From positions 1 through 32,593 of the forward strand of contig JAGNJW010000040.1 of NCBI GenBank assembly GCA_018000455.1: 32,593 nucleotides of DNA. Direction: 5' to 3'. A model generated the notes under the pieces. The model worked only from the letters and a program-made list of their open reading frames with translations, did not search any database and was not told the DNA's origin. Source of the stretch: Acidobacteriota bacterium (GTDB lineage Bacteria; Acidobacteriota; Vicinamibacteria; Vicinamibacterales; UBA2999). Below, piece by piece: positions 16,750-25,370 of this stretch (position 1 is its first letter; each line of letters opens with the position of its first letter). The position numbers and the translations under genes were made by a program.

Positions 16750-17955
16750 ATGACCACGAGCGCGCACGATCTAGTGTCCACGCGGGCGACCGACCTACAG
16801 CGGCTGTTCGGCCCGCCGCCCCCGCCCAGCGAGACGTTGTCGCTGCCCGAACTCGTGTCGACCATGCTCGATGCCGGCGAAGGCGTCAGCGACCTCGTGT
16901 TCTCGCCCGGCCGCCCGCCACAGGTCGAGAAGCACGGCGAACTCACGCCGGTGGCCGTGCCCGGCGTCGGCATGCTGACCACCGACGACACGGCCAGCCT
17001 CGCCCGCCAGCTCGTGGCCGGCCACGATCAGGCGCTTGGCGCCTTGAAAGACCAGGGCGCGTGCGACCTGTCGTACTCGCTGCAGGCGCGGGCCCGCTTC
17101 CGCGTCAACGTCTTCCGCCAACGCGGCTCCTTCGCGATCGTGATGCGCGTCATTGCCAGCAAAGTGCCGACGTTGCAGGATCTTGGGCTGCCGGCCTCGC
17201 TGGCCGACGTGGCGGCGCTCAAGAGCGGCATCGTGCTCGTGACGGGTCCGACCGGCGCCGGCAAGTCGTCGACGCTGGCCGCCCTCATCAACCTCATCAA
17301 CGAGACGCGCGCCGAGCACATCATCACGATCGAAGACCCCGTGGAGTTCATGCACGAGCACAAGAAAGCCACGGTGCACCAGCGCGAGCTGCACAGCGAT
17401 ACGCCGACCTTCGCGCTGGCGCTCAGAGCGGCACTGCGCCAGGCGCCGAAGGTGATTCTGGTCGGTGAGATGCGCGATCGCGAAACGATGGAGATCGCCC
17501 TCACGGCGGCCGAAACCGGCCATCTCGTTCTCTCGACGCTGCACACGATCGACGCCTCGCGCACCGTGGACCGCATCATCGGCGCCTTCGAGGTCGGCGA
17601 CCAGCAAGCGATCCGCACCCGCCTGGCAGGATCATTCCGCTGCTTCATCTCGCAGCGGCTCGTCCCGCGCCTGGGCGGCGGCCGGATCGCCGTCCTCGAG
17701 ATCCTGAAGTCCACCTTGCGGACGCGCGACTACATCGAGCGCGGCGACAGCGAAGGCCGCTCGCTGCTCGATGCCATGCGCGACGGTGCCATGGACGGCA
17801 TGCAGCACTTCGACGCCGAGATCGAGCGGCTGGCGCGCGAGGGCGTCATCTCGACCGCCACCGCGCTCCTCCATGCCACCAACGCCGGCAATCTGCGCGT
17901 GATGATGGCCGACGTCCCCTTCGATGCCGTCGACGAGTCGCTCATCGAACGCTGA
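16750..17955 (+). CDS. pilT: PilT/PilU-type twitching motility ATPase (401 aa)
   Basis: This hexameric cytosolic ATPase retracts type IV pili. Walker A is GPTGAGKSS (166-174), the Asp box TIEDPVEF follows near 195, Walker B is KVILVGEMRD (234-243), and the His box is GHLVLSTLHT (257-266). The Arg-containing ARFRVNVFRQRGS segment is near 113-125. At 401 aa it is longer than most PilT proteins, because about 25 extra Pro-rich residues precede the usual N-terminal domain and the C-terminus is extended. ATG 16750 is chosen for GGAGG at 16742-16746, although that spacer is short. No other pilus genes are in the window. Confidence 0.88.
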   Translation: MTTSAHDLVSTRATDLQRLFGPPPPPSETLSLPELVSTMLDAGEGVSDLVFSPGRPPQVEKHGELTPVAVPGVGMLTTDDTASLARQLVAGHDQALGALKDQGACDLSYSLQARARFRVNVFRQRGSFAIVMRVIASKVPTLQDLGLPASLADVAALKSGIVLVTGPTGAGKSSTLAALINLINETRAEHIITIEDPVEFMHEHKKATVHQRELHSDTPTFALALRAALRQAPKVILVGEMRDRETMEIALTAAETGHLVLSTLHTIDASRTVDRIIGAFEVGDQQAIRTRLAGSFRCFISQRLVPRLGGGRIAVLEILKSTLRTRDYIERGDSEGRSLLDAMRDGAMDGMQHFDAEIERLAREGVISTATALLHATNAGNLRVMMADVPFDAVDESLIER

Positions 17956-17973
17956 GCGGCAGCACAGCAGGGT

Positions 17974-19794
17974 CTACCAGCCGACGGCCTGTCCGTCCTT
18001 GCGGTGGTCGGAGCCGGCCCGGTAGACGCCGTTCACCGGGTGATCCTCGGTAATGCTGCGGCGATCGAAAACGGGCGCCGGTAGCCGCGCGTCGCGCGTG
18101 AACAGGATGCCCTGGTAGCCGCCCACGGCGCCGCCGTCGACGCCGCGCACCTTGTGACCCTTGGCCTCGAGGGCCTTGCCGACGAGCGCGAACAGGCTGT
18201 GTTCGAGCGACAGCATGTTGCTCGTCTGGTTGTGCGTGAAGCGTGCGGCGTCGGTGGTCATCTGGACGTTCATGCCGTGATCGATGACATTGACCATGTG
18301 CTGCGCGTGCGTCTCGGGCTGCACGCTGCCGCCCATGTTGCCGAAGGCCATGAGCGGCTGGTCGTCCTTCATCACGAAGCCGGCGATGATGCTGTGAAAG
18401 GGCCGCTTGCGTGGCGCCACCACGTTGGGGCTCTTCGGATCCAGCGAGAAGGCGGTGCCGCGGTTGTGCAGCACGAAGCCGTAGGGGCCGACGGTGGCGC
18501 GGCTGCCGTAAACGCTGAACACGCTGTGCACGAGCGACACCATGTTGCCCCAGCGGTCGGCGGTGGTCAGGTAGATGGTGCCGCCGTCGGTGCCGCCGCT
18601 CACCTTCGGCGTGGCCGCCCGGGCAGGATCGATCTTGTCGCACAGCGTAGCGGCGTGCTGCTTCGAGATGAGCTCGGCCACGGGCACCGGGCCGAACTTC
18701 GGATCGCCATTTCGCGCCAGTAAGTCGGCGTAAGCGAGTTTCTTGGCCTCGACCATCATGTGCCAGTACATCGGGTCTGCCGGGCCGAGCGCCGCCAGGT
18801 TCACGCCCAGCTTCGGCATGCACACCTCGAGGATGTTCAGCATCTCGAGCGCGGCAAAGCCCTGGCCCGGTGGCGGCAACTGGAAGATGTCGTAGCCGTG
18901 GTAGTTCGTGGTGATCGGCTCGACCCACTCGGCGGCGAAGCCGGCCAGGTCGTCGCCGGTCATCACGCCGCCGCCGGACCTGACCTTGGCCACGATGGCC
19001 TCGGCGATCTCGCCCTTGTAGAAGGCGTCCTTGCCCTGCGCCTGGATCAGCCGGAGCGCCTTTGCCAGGTTCGGATTGCGGATGATGCCGTAGAGCGGGG
19101 GCGCGTTGCTGCCGTCGAGGAACGTCGCGCGTGAATCGGCGTCCGCCGCCAGGCCCTTCGCCGCCCCGAGCACATCGCTGTGCCGACGTTCGGCCAGGCC
19201 CCAGCCTTCCTCGGCCACGCGCGCGGCGCGCTCGAACGTCTCCTTGAAGCTCATCGTGCCGAAGCGCGTGAGCAGCGCGTCGTAGCCGGCCACCGCTCCC
19301 GGCACCGTGGCGGCGTTCACGCCAGACCCTGGCACGCGCTTCTCACCGAGTTTCGCAAAGAACTCCGGCGTCCAGGCCGCCGGCGCCCACCCGGCAGCGT
19401 TCAGTGCGTAGAGTTTCTTGTCGCGGGCCACCCACACCAGTGCGAAGAGGTCGCCGCCGATGCCGGTGTCGTTCTGCGAGGTCACGTCGAGCATGGCGCC
19501 GGTGGCTACCGCGGCGTCGATGGCGTTGCCGCCCTGGCGCAGGATCTCGAGACCGGCCTGCGCGGCCAGCGGATCGCTCGTGGCCACCATGCCGTGGCGC
19601 GCCACCACTTCGGAACGGCCCTGGCTGAGCCACCCCTGCGCGCGCGAGCCTGGCACGGCCTTGATCGTTGCCGCCGGCTGCGGCGTATCCGCTGACGGTT
19701 GCCCGAAGGGGTGCTGCGACTGCGCGCGGCCGGTGACGGCCCAGGTGGTGGCGAGGGCGAGGACGACGGCGAGGGCGAGGCGGGTGGAACGCAT
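17974..19794 (-). CDS. Second gamma-glutamyltransferase, secreted (606 aa)
   Basis: This exported Ntn hydrolase of the gamma-glutamyltransferase family has a Sec signal (residues 1 to about 24, ending GRAQ). The conserved GGNAIDAAVATGAML is near 90-105 and NDTGIGGDLFALVW follows. The processing site lies in GGTDGGTIYLTT, with Thr406 the expected nucleophile and small-subunit N-terminus. HNRGTAFSLDP and GNMGGSVQPETHAQ complete the family pattern. It differs strongly from the ggt at 622 (no lipobox, different nucleophile context), so the substrates may differ and acylase-type activity is possible. GGAGG six nt before ATG 19794 sets the start. Its 3' end is 18 bp from convergent pilT. Confidence 0.9.
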   Translation of the reverse strand: MRSTRLALAVVLALATTWAVTGRAQSQHPFGQPSADTPQPAATIKAVPGSRAQGWLSQGRSEVVARHGMVATSDPLAAQAGLEILRQGGNAIDAAVATGAMLDVTSQNDTGIGGDLFALVWVARDKKLYALNAAGWAPAAWTPEFFAKLGEKRVPGSGVNAATVPGAVAGYDALLTRFGTMSFKETFERAARVAEEGWGLAERRHSDVLGAAKGLAADADSRATFLDGSNAPPLYGIIRNPNLAKALRLIQAQGKDAFYKGEIAEAIVAKVRSGGGVMTGDDLAGFAAEWVEPITTNYHGYDIFQLPPPGQGFAALEMLNILEVCMPKLGVNLAALGPADPMYWHMMVEAKKLAYADLLARNGDPKFGPVPVAELISKQHAATLCDKIDPARAATPKVSGGTDGGTIYLTTADRWGNMVSLVHSVFSVYGSRATVGPYGFVLHNRGTAFSLDPKSPNVVAPRKRPFHSIIAGFVMKDDQPLMAFGNMGGSVQPETHAQHMVNVIDHGMNVQMTTDAARFTHNQTSNMLSLEHSLFALVGKALEAKGHKVRGVDGGAVGGYQGILFTRDARLPAPVFDRRSITEDHPVNGVYRAGSDHRKDGQAVGW

Positions 19795-19845
19795 GAGACC
19801 TCCAGGGACCGGCCTATGGTGCCGTACTTCGACGCCGGCGGGAGG

Positions 19846-20328
19846 CTAGCGCCAGGTGCCGAGCGCCCGGCGCACGGCCACGATCTGCCCCACGTGATAG
19901 GCGGCATGATCGGCCGCCAGCAGGATGGCCCGGAGGTAGGTCTGATTCGACTCGCCCGTTGGTACGCTGGCGGTCAGGTCCTCCACTTCTCGTGCCACCT
20001 GCTGAAGCCGGCGGCGACACTGCTGGCAGGCGGCAAGGCTGGCGTCCCAGGCGGCTTCATCGGGCGGCGCCGGAGCAACGGGCCAGTAGTCGTCCGGCCA
20101 CGTCAGGTCATGCACGTACTTCTCGTCGAGGCAGAAGGCGAGGATATCGTCCTGCGCGATGCGCAGGTGCTCCAGCAGTTGCCAAGGGGAGTGCTCGAAG
20201 CCGGGCGACCGGGCGCCTCTGGCCGTGGGCGGTATGCCGGCCACAGATGTTTCGAGGCCGACGTGCGCGTCCTCCCAGTCCAGCAGGCGTATCAGGTGTT
20301 CGCGGACGGCATCGTTCGGCTCTCGCAT
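19846..20328 (-). CDS. DinB-family protein (160 aa)
   Basis: This is a cytosolic four-helix bundle of the DinB superfamily. The metal-binding histidine pattern is visible as HSPWQLLEHLRIAQ near 46-59 and LLAADHAAYHVGQIVAVRRALG near 135-156. Such proteins bind a divalent metal and some are thiol-S-transferases; the substrate is unknown. It lies 51 bp upstream of ggt2 on the same strand. A TAAGCT box (20353-20358, minus strand) and a distant GGAGG lie before the ATG. Confidence 0.82.
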   Translation of the reverse strand: MREPNDAVREHLIRLLDWEDAHVGLETSVAGIPPTARGARSPGFEHSPWQLLEHLRIAQDDILAFCLDEKYVHDLTWPDDYWPVAPAPPDEAAWDASLAACQQCRRRLQQVAREVEDLTASVPTGESNQTYLRAILLAADHAAYHVGQIVAVRRALGTWR

Positions 20329-20341
20329 AAGCGGTGCGCCT

Positions 20342-20674
20342 CCTGCCAGCGCAGCTTACCGCAGCGCAGGGCGCGTACGGCGGAGAGGGTGTCGCGCCGG
20401 CCGCTCGCAGTCAGCGCTGCAGGTGGAGCGGAAACGGGGTCCGGGCGACGAAGGCGGGGGGCGTTCTGAACTCGTTCGGAGTGACTGTGAAGCGTGGAAC
20501 ACCTCAGCAGCGCTGGCCGACTGCGCCGTCTCGATCACGGCGGTGCTGCCAGATGCCGACGCACCAAACTCGCCCGTGCCGCCCTTTGTCGTCGCCGGCG
20601 CTTCCGCCGTGTCGTGCACGACCGTGGACGAGGTGACCACCTGCGTCGATGGCACCACGCCGCAGTAGGCGCCG
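20342..20674. other. Gap with no confident gene
   Basis: Both strands stay open for about 100 codons, but neither reading has a recognisable domain. The plus frame ends VDEVTTCVDGTTPQ and the minus frame begins VVPSTQVVTSS. They overlap each other, so at most one could be real. The 5' part holds the promoter area of the DinB gene. Confidence 0.4.
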
Positions 20675-21175
20675 TCAGTCGAGAAGCGTCGTCCGAATCA
20701 TCCGCCTCAGTGCGGCCATGGCAGTGGTGAGCGCCCGGCGACGGCGGACAGCGGCCCGGTCGGTGCCTGAGGCCGCGGCAACAGCCTCGGCCACCCGTTC
20801 GGCGAGCGGCAGAGACACACCTCGCCGGGGCTCGGCCGCGCCGAGGAGCGTCTTGACCCGCGTTACCTGTTTCCGCGCCTCCGCGACGCTTGCGAGTGCG
20901 TCAGCCACGGCGACGGTGCCCCGAACGGTCTCCTGCAGCAGGCGGCACTCGAACGTCCGACAGCACTGCGGCCGGTGAGCATAGACGCCGCAGCGTGTGT
21001 TCCGCAGCCCCGCGCACGGCAGCGCCAGCAGCTCGACATCGGCGTCGTCGGTGTCCACGTCGAGCCCGAGCGCCTCGAGCCGGGCCGCCTCGCGTCGTCC
21101 GGTGAGCTCGACGTCGCCGAACAGCGTGCCGTCGCAGCACAGTCCGCACCGGGTACACAGCGTGTCTATCAGCAT
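20675..21175 (-). CDS. YkgJ-family cysteine-cluster protein (166 aa)
   Basis: The protein has the Cys pattern of the YkgJ/UPF0153 zinc- or iron-chelate family: CTRCGLCCDG at residues 7-16, then a Cys in LPCAGLRNTRCGVYAHRPQCCRTFECRLL near 52-80. These Cys residues probably bind a metal or an Fe-S cluster. The rest is a helical, Arg-rich C-terminal half. The biochemical role is unknown. It is followed by the uncertain gap at 20342-20674. Confidence 0.85.
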   Translation of the reverse strand: MLIDTLCTRCGLCCDGTLFGDVELTGRREAARLEALGLDVDTDDADVELLALPCAGLRNTRCGVYAHRPQCCRTFECRLLQETVRGTVAVADALASVAEARKQVTRVKTLLGAAEPRRGVSLPLAERVAEAVAAASGTDRAAVRRRRALTTAMAALRRMIRTTLLD

Positions 21176-21254
21176 GGCGCGTTCAGGTGAGCAGGCGCGG
21201 CTGCCGCCGTGTGCTGCACGGCCGTCGCCGCTGGCCCGCGCCGCATCCGACGGC

Positions 21255-21893
21255 TCAGCGCAGGAAGTCCATCATCAGCCGGGTGAGCGCCGGCCCCTGC
21301 GGCGTCGGGAACACGTTCTGCGCGTGACCGTCGCCGTCGAGCAGCTCGAGACGCTTGGGTTCAGGCGCCCGTTCGAACTGCCCCGACACGCCGGGGGCCA
21401 TCGGCTCATCGCGACTCGCGATGTACAGGATGCGCCCGGCGTGCATACCGCCGGGGTTGTCGATCGACACCGGCGACAGCAGCAACAGCCGATCGATCTC
21501 GCCGGGCTTGGCCTCGACCGCCGCAAGGGCCGAGGCGCCGCCGCCCATGCTGGCCCCGACCACGCTGACCGTGCGCGCGCCGTGGCTGCGCGCATAGCGC
21601 ACCGCCGCCAGCACGTCGTGATACAGCGCCTTGTCGTCGCGTCCGCCCTTCGAGGCGCCGTAGCCGCGGAAGTCGATGGCCAGCACCATGTGACCCTCGG
21701 CGGCCAGCGCCTCTGCCTGCGCCGCCCAGCTCGCCTTGTTGAACCGGGCGCCATGGGCGAGCACGACGGCATCCGCGCCCGAGCCCCAGCGATCGGCGAC
21801 GACACGACCGCCATCCGCCGTGTCGAAGCTCACCTCCGTAGGGGTGACGGGCGCGACGGCAAGCAAGGTGACGACGAGCATCAGCACGGTCAT
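21255..21893 (-). CDS. Exported alpha/beta hydrolase (212 aa)
   Basis: This is a small serine hydrolase with a signal peptide or anchor (residues 1-15). The oxyanion-side HGARFNK is near 47-53, followed by FRGYGASKG. The nucleophile elbow GASMGG has Ser near residue 115. The acid is probably Asp in ASRDEP and the base His in GDGHAQNVF near the C-terminus. The fold suggests an esterase or dienelactone-hydrolase-like activity of unknown substrate. AAGGAG lies about 10 nt before ATG 21893, which supports that start. The gene is 79 bp upstream of the YkgJ-type gene on the same strand. Confidence 0.85.
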   Translation of the reverse strand: MTVLMLVVTLLAVAPVTPTEVSFDTADGGRVVADRWGSGADAVVLAHGARFNKASWAAQAEALAAEGHMVLAIDFRGYGASKGGRDDKALYHDVLAAVRYARSHGARTVSVVGASMGGGASALAAVEAKPGEIDRLLLLSPVSIDNPGGMHAGRILYIASRDEPMAPGVSGQFERAPEPKRLELLDGDGHAQNVFPTPQGPALTRLMMDFLR

Positions 21894-22023
21894 GGGGTGG
21901 TCGCTCCTTCAGGCGACGACGGTATGCTCGAAGGGGCACGATCTCCAAACGGCGCCGCCCGACGTCTGGGGTGGATGTCCGTGCGCGGGCAGGTGGTGGC
22001 GAGGGGCGGTGCCTGAGACGCCG

Positions 22024-23136
22024 TCAACGCCGGACCAGATGAGCATCGGTTCGCCGTCCGGCCCGCCAGGCCTTGAAGCCATGCCACGAGAGGGCGAAGG
22101 CGCTCGTCAGCGCGATCACGAACATCGCGAGGGCGAGTGCCTTGGGCAGGTCGAGCGTCGGGCCGATGCGTCGCGCCAGCTCCACGCCGCCGCCGAAGAG
22201 CACGACCAGGTGGAACACGTACATCGAGAGCGTCTCGCTGGAGAGGATGCGCAGACGCCGCGGCAGCGACGTGAGCGGCGCCGAGACGACCGACAGCACG
22301 AGCGTCAGGAACAGCACGGCCGCCAGGTTCTCGACGGCGAAGGCGGGTCGGGTCGAGGGATGACTCGAAGCCTGCAACAGCGTCCACGGCAGCAGGTGGA
22401 ACACCTGCCCGAGGATCCAGGTCGCCGCCGTCAGCATGGCGAGCCTCGACCACACCACCCTGAGCGGCGTGTGACCGCTGCCCGGCAACGCCACGGCGCC
22501 AATGACGACACCGGCAAAGACGTTGCCCGCCCACGGCAATAGTGGGAACGCCGAGCCGCCGGCATGCGAGATCCAGTTCAGCAAGGGATGCGCGCGCCCC
22601 GGCTCCAGACTGGCATCGGCCAGCGGCGCCAGCGCGAAGAAGCCCACCGTGAGCAGCCCCGCGGCCACCACCACCTGCCGCGCCGACCGCGACGCCAAAG
22701 TGAGCGCCTCGAGAAGCAGCAACGCCGCACCGATGCTGTGCAGGATGCCGACCGCGAAGAAGTACGTCCAGGCGAGCTGGGCCTGCACCGGGTCGGGGGA
22801 GTCGGCGGCCCAGGGAAACCCGAGGAAGTAGCCGGCGGCGATGATGAGCAGGGCCCTGCGAAATCGCCGCCAGATGGCGGCCGGGTTGGCGCGATGGCGT
22901 TCGTAGCGCGCCAGCGTGCTCAGGTGGAAAGCGATGCCGGCCACCATCAGGAAGCACACCGAGACCAGGCCGCGGCCCCAGTCGTAGGTATCGAAGAAGG
23001 CGCCCTGCTTGAGTGCCGGCAGCAGCACCGCGTCGAGCGTGTGCCCGTTGACCATCTGCAGCGAGGCGAGCAGCCGCACGATGTCGACGAACCACACGCG
23101 CTTCGTGCGCGGGGCACTCGGAGCAGCCACGCTCAC
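22024..23136 (-). CDS. Multi-spanning acyltransferase-like membrane protein (DUF1624/HGSNAT type, 370 aa)
   Basis: This integral membrane protein has about ten hydrophobic helices. Its first helix reads VDIVRLLASLQMVNGHTLD, the place where DUF1624, YeiB and heparan-acetyltransferase relatives carry D-xx-R-x-x-A and a conserved His. Such proteins transfer acyl groups across the membrane, but the substrate here is unknown. The start is GTG 23136, which overlaps the TGA of the 47-aa gene upstream as GTGA, a sign of translational coupling. Sequence further upstream in this frame encodes only Arg/His/Pro-rich nonsense. Confidence 0.78.
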   Translation of the reverse strand: MSVAAPSAPRTKRVWFVDIVRLLASLQMVNGHTLDAVLLPALKQGAFFDTYDWGRGLVSVCFLMVAGIAFHLSTLARYERHRANPAAIWRRFRRALLIIAAGYFLGFPWAADSPDPVQAQLAWTYFFAVGILHSIGAALLLLEALTLASRSARQVVVAAGLLTVGFFALAPLADASLEPGRAHPLLNWISHAGGSAFPLLPWAGNVFAGVVIGAVALPGSGHTPLRVVWSRLAMLTAATWILGQVFHLLPWTLLQASSHPSTRPAFAVENLAAVLFLTLVLSVVSAPLTSLPRRLRILSSETLSMYVFHLVVLFGGGVELARRIGPTLDLPKALALAMFVIALTSAFALSWHGFKAWRAGRRTDAHLVRR

Positions 23137-23276
23137 CGGCGGACGATCTCTGCCGGGTCGATGTGCAGTACGCGCAAGTCGCCCAGGCGCTCGAGGATGA
23201 GGAGGAGGAAGGGCACGGCGACGACCAAGCCGATGGTGAACCACGTGACCGCAACGGGAGGAAGCCACAGCAGCAT
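23133..23276 (-). CDS. 47-aa single-span membrane protein
   Basis: The short reading frame begins MLLWLPPVAVTWF. It has one transmembrane helix (residues 3-27) followed by a short charged tail LERLGDLRVLHIDPAEIVRR. Its stop codon overlaps the start of the acyltransferase-like gene by 4 nt (GTGA). It lies 28-33 nt after a good TATAGT box on the same strand. The helix-plus-charged-tail design and the coupling suggest a small partner or regulator of the downstream membrane protein. No homologue is recognised. Confidence 0.6.
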   Translation of the reverse strand: MLLWLPPVAVTWFTIGLVVAVPFLLLILERLGDLRVLHIDPAEIVRR

Positions 23277-23303
23277 GTCGGGGTTCTCAACGCGCGCCCC
23301 GGT

Positions 23304-23309
23304 ACTATA
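23304..23309 (-). promoter_or_regulatory. -10 box TATAGT within shared motif ACTATACTGCGCCG
   Basis: On the minus strand this gives CAGTATAGT, 27 nt before the 47-aa gene. The same 14-nt sequence recurs at 31251-31264 and 32259-32272. Confidence 0.45.
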
Positions 23310-23352
23310 CTGCGCCGTTTGCCGCCTCCCGCTTGCCGCCCGGCGCCGACGG

Positions 23353-25224
23353 TTACGCGACGCGGCGACGCGGCGTCGCGGCTCCTGATGCTGGCGGGGC
23401 CGCACCTCGATCCGCGTCGGTTCGATCGCCGGTGGCTCTGAGAAGGCTGTCGACGAGTTGGTCGCTATGCGCCGGCTTGACCAGATGCTCGGCCGCGCCG
23501 AGGGCCAGACTCCCGGCGCGGTCGTCGATGATCGAGACGACGATGACGGGCACGCCGCGCAGTGAGGGTGCGGCCCTCAGGGCATGCAGCAGCCGCCAGC
23601 CGTGGCTGTCGGGGAGCAGCAGGTCGAGCACGATGGCCAGGGGCCGGCGCGCCAGCGCCATCCGCAGGCCTTCGCCGGCCGACGACGCACCGATGGCCAT
23701 GAAGTCCGCCTTCCGCAGCACGCGGATGGCGAGCTCTCGTGTCGGCCCGTCGTCGTCGACGACCAGCACTGCCGGCTGCAGGTGGACGTCGTCGTCGTCG
23801 AGGTCGGCCACGACGAGCGACGGTGCGTCAGACAGCTCCGGACCGGCGACCGGGACGCAGGCGCTGGCCGTGTAGCCTGGTGCGAGCGCGGGGACCCGCA
23901 CCGTGAAGGTGGACCCCTGGCCCGCCTGACTCCGCACCGTGATGGCGCCGCCCATCAAGTGACACAGCTGCTGACTGATGGCCAGCCCCAGGCCTGTGCC
24001 GCCGAACCGGCGGGTCGTCGACGAGTCGGCCTGCATGAACTGGCCGAAGAGCCGCGACATCTCCTCGGGCGTCATGCCCAGGCCGGTGTCGCTGACGTCG
24101 AAGACCACCCAGTCCGAGGGGGCTGCCGGCTCGCGGCGGCCAGCCACACGGATGCGGCCGTTGCTCGTGAACTTGCAGGCATTCCCGACCAGGTTGAGCA
24201 GCACCTGCTGCAGCTTGAGCGCATCCGTCTGCAGCGTCCCCAGGGTCTCGAGGCCCTCGACGCTCAGGCGGTTGCCGCCGGCCGCCGCCAGCGTCTCGCT
24301 CGTGTCGATAACCTGGCGGACGACGCCGGCCGCGTCCACCGCGCCCACGTGCAGATCCATCCGGCCGGCCTCGATCTTCGACAGGTCGAGCACGTCGGTG
24401 ATGAGAGCCAGCAAGTGCCGGCCGGCCCTTGCGATCTTCTCGAGATCGGCGGCTGTCGCGGCTGCGCCCTCAGCGCGCGCGTCCTCACACAGCATCTCGC
24501 TGTAGCCGAGGATGGCATTGAGGGGTGTTCTGAGCTCGTGGCTCATGTTGGCCAGGAACTCGCTCTTGGCGACGCTGGCCTGCTCGGCTGCGGAACGCGC
24601 CTCCACGGCCTCGGCGACGGCGGCCGAGAGTCGCAAGTCCGTGCGGATCAGGCTCGCCAGCTCCCGATGGGCGCGGAACACCGTGGCCACCAGGGCCACA
24701 ACGCCGGCGACCACGGCCAACCCGGCGATGCGGACGACCGGGTCGGACGCCGCCATCATCTCGAGCGCGACGGGAGAGAGGATGACGACGATGAAGGTGA
24801 CGGCCGACGGCAGGTGGGAGCCGAGAGGGTTGGCGCCGATGGCCGCCACCGCCAGCATCATGATCGCCAGCATCATCGATTCGCGCGGGTCGGCGCTTGC
24901 AAGAAGCGTCGTCGCTCCCCCCGCCCACGCCAGCGCCGCCGCCGCCGAGCTGCTCCAGAACATCATGCTCCAGCGGCCGAGGCCTGCCGGCTCGAACCCG
25001 GTGCGGCTCCAGCGGTACCACAGCAGCCAGCGCAGCAGAGCGGCCAGCCAGATCACGCCCAGCCACGAAACCAGCGCCCGGTCGGCGAAGAGCGGGCGCA
25101 TCAGCCACGCGAACACCAGGGGCGCAAGCAGCGCCAACGCCACCGAGCGCGGCAGCCAGCGGTACGAGAGCTCCAGCTGCTCGCGCTTCACGAGCCGATC
25201 GAGTGCACGATCCTGCTCTGCCAC
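23353..25224 (-). CDS. Hybrid sensor histidine kinase with C-terminal receiver (623 aa)
   Basis: This is a membrane-bound two-component sensor. Residues 20-190 carry six to seven hydrophobic helices and no clear extracellular sensor, so the membrane part is probably the sensor. A short coiled coil (about 195-220) leads to HisKA with H-box SHELRTP (His229). The HATPase domain follows, with NLVGNACKFT (N box), DTGLGM (G1) and GGTGLGLAIS (G2). A receiver domain from about 480 to 600 has VVDDDGPT, the phospho-acceptor Asp534 in LDLLLPD, and the LVKPA Lys. No output regulator is adjacent. The GTG at 25224 follows AGGAGG with a long spacer. Confidence 0.92.
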   Translation of the reverse strand: MAEQDRALDRLVKREQLELSYRWLPRSVALALLAPLVFAWLMRPLFADRALVSWLGVIWLAALLRWLLWYRWSRTGFEPAGLGRWSMMFWSSSAAAALAWAGGATTLLASADPRESMMLAIMMLAVAAIGANPLGSHLPSAVTFIVVILSPVALEMMAASDPVVRIAGLAVVAGVVALVATVFRAHRELASLIRTDLRLSAAVAEAVEARSAAEQASVAKSEFLANMSHELRTPLNAILGYSEMLCEDARAEGAAATAADLEKIARAGRHLLALITDVLDLSKIEAGRMDLHVGAVDAAGVVRQVIDTSETLAAAGGNRLSVEGLETLGTLQTDALKLQQVLLNLVGNACKFTSNGRIRVAGRREPAAPSDWVVFDVSDTGLGMTPEEMSRLFGQFMQADSSTTRRFGGTGLGLAISQQLCHLMGGAITVRSQAGQGSTFTVRVPALAPGYTASACVPVAGPELSDAPSLVVADLDDDDVHLQPAVLVVDDDGPTRELAIRVLRKADFMAIGASSAGEGLRMALARRPLAIVLDLLLPDSHGWRLLHALRAAPSLRGVPVIVVSIIDDRAGSLALGAAEHLVKPAHSDQLVDSLLRATGDRTDADRGAAPPASGAATPRRRVA

Positions 25225-25370
25225 CGTGCGCGCTGCCTCCTGGTCAGGGAATCGGCCGTAGGGCCCCGAACGTGAACCTGTGCCGTGCCGGCGATGCGGC
25301 CGGACTCGACGCGGTGCTCGGCCGGGAAGACCCGACGGGCTGCAGGTTCAGGCGTGCGGGTGCGGAGCGG

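Noticed and set aside
20342..20674. Possible small gene on either strand between the YkgJ and DinB genes
   Set aside because: Two overlapping open frames, neither with a domain, signal or convincing ribosome-binding site; recorded only as a gap.
23584..25275. Long plus-strand frame opposite the histidine kinase
   Set aside because: The minus strand has every kinase and receiver motif in order; the plus product is a His/Arg-rich shadow.
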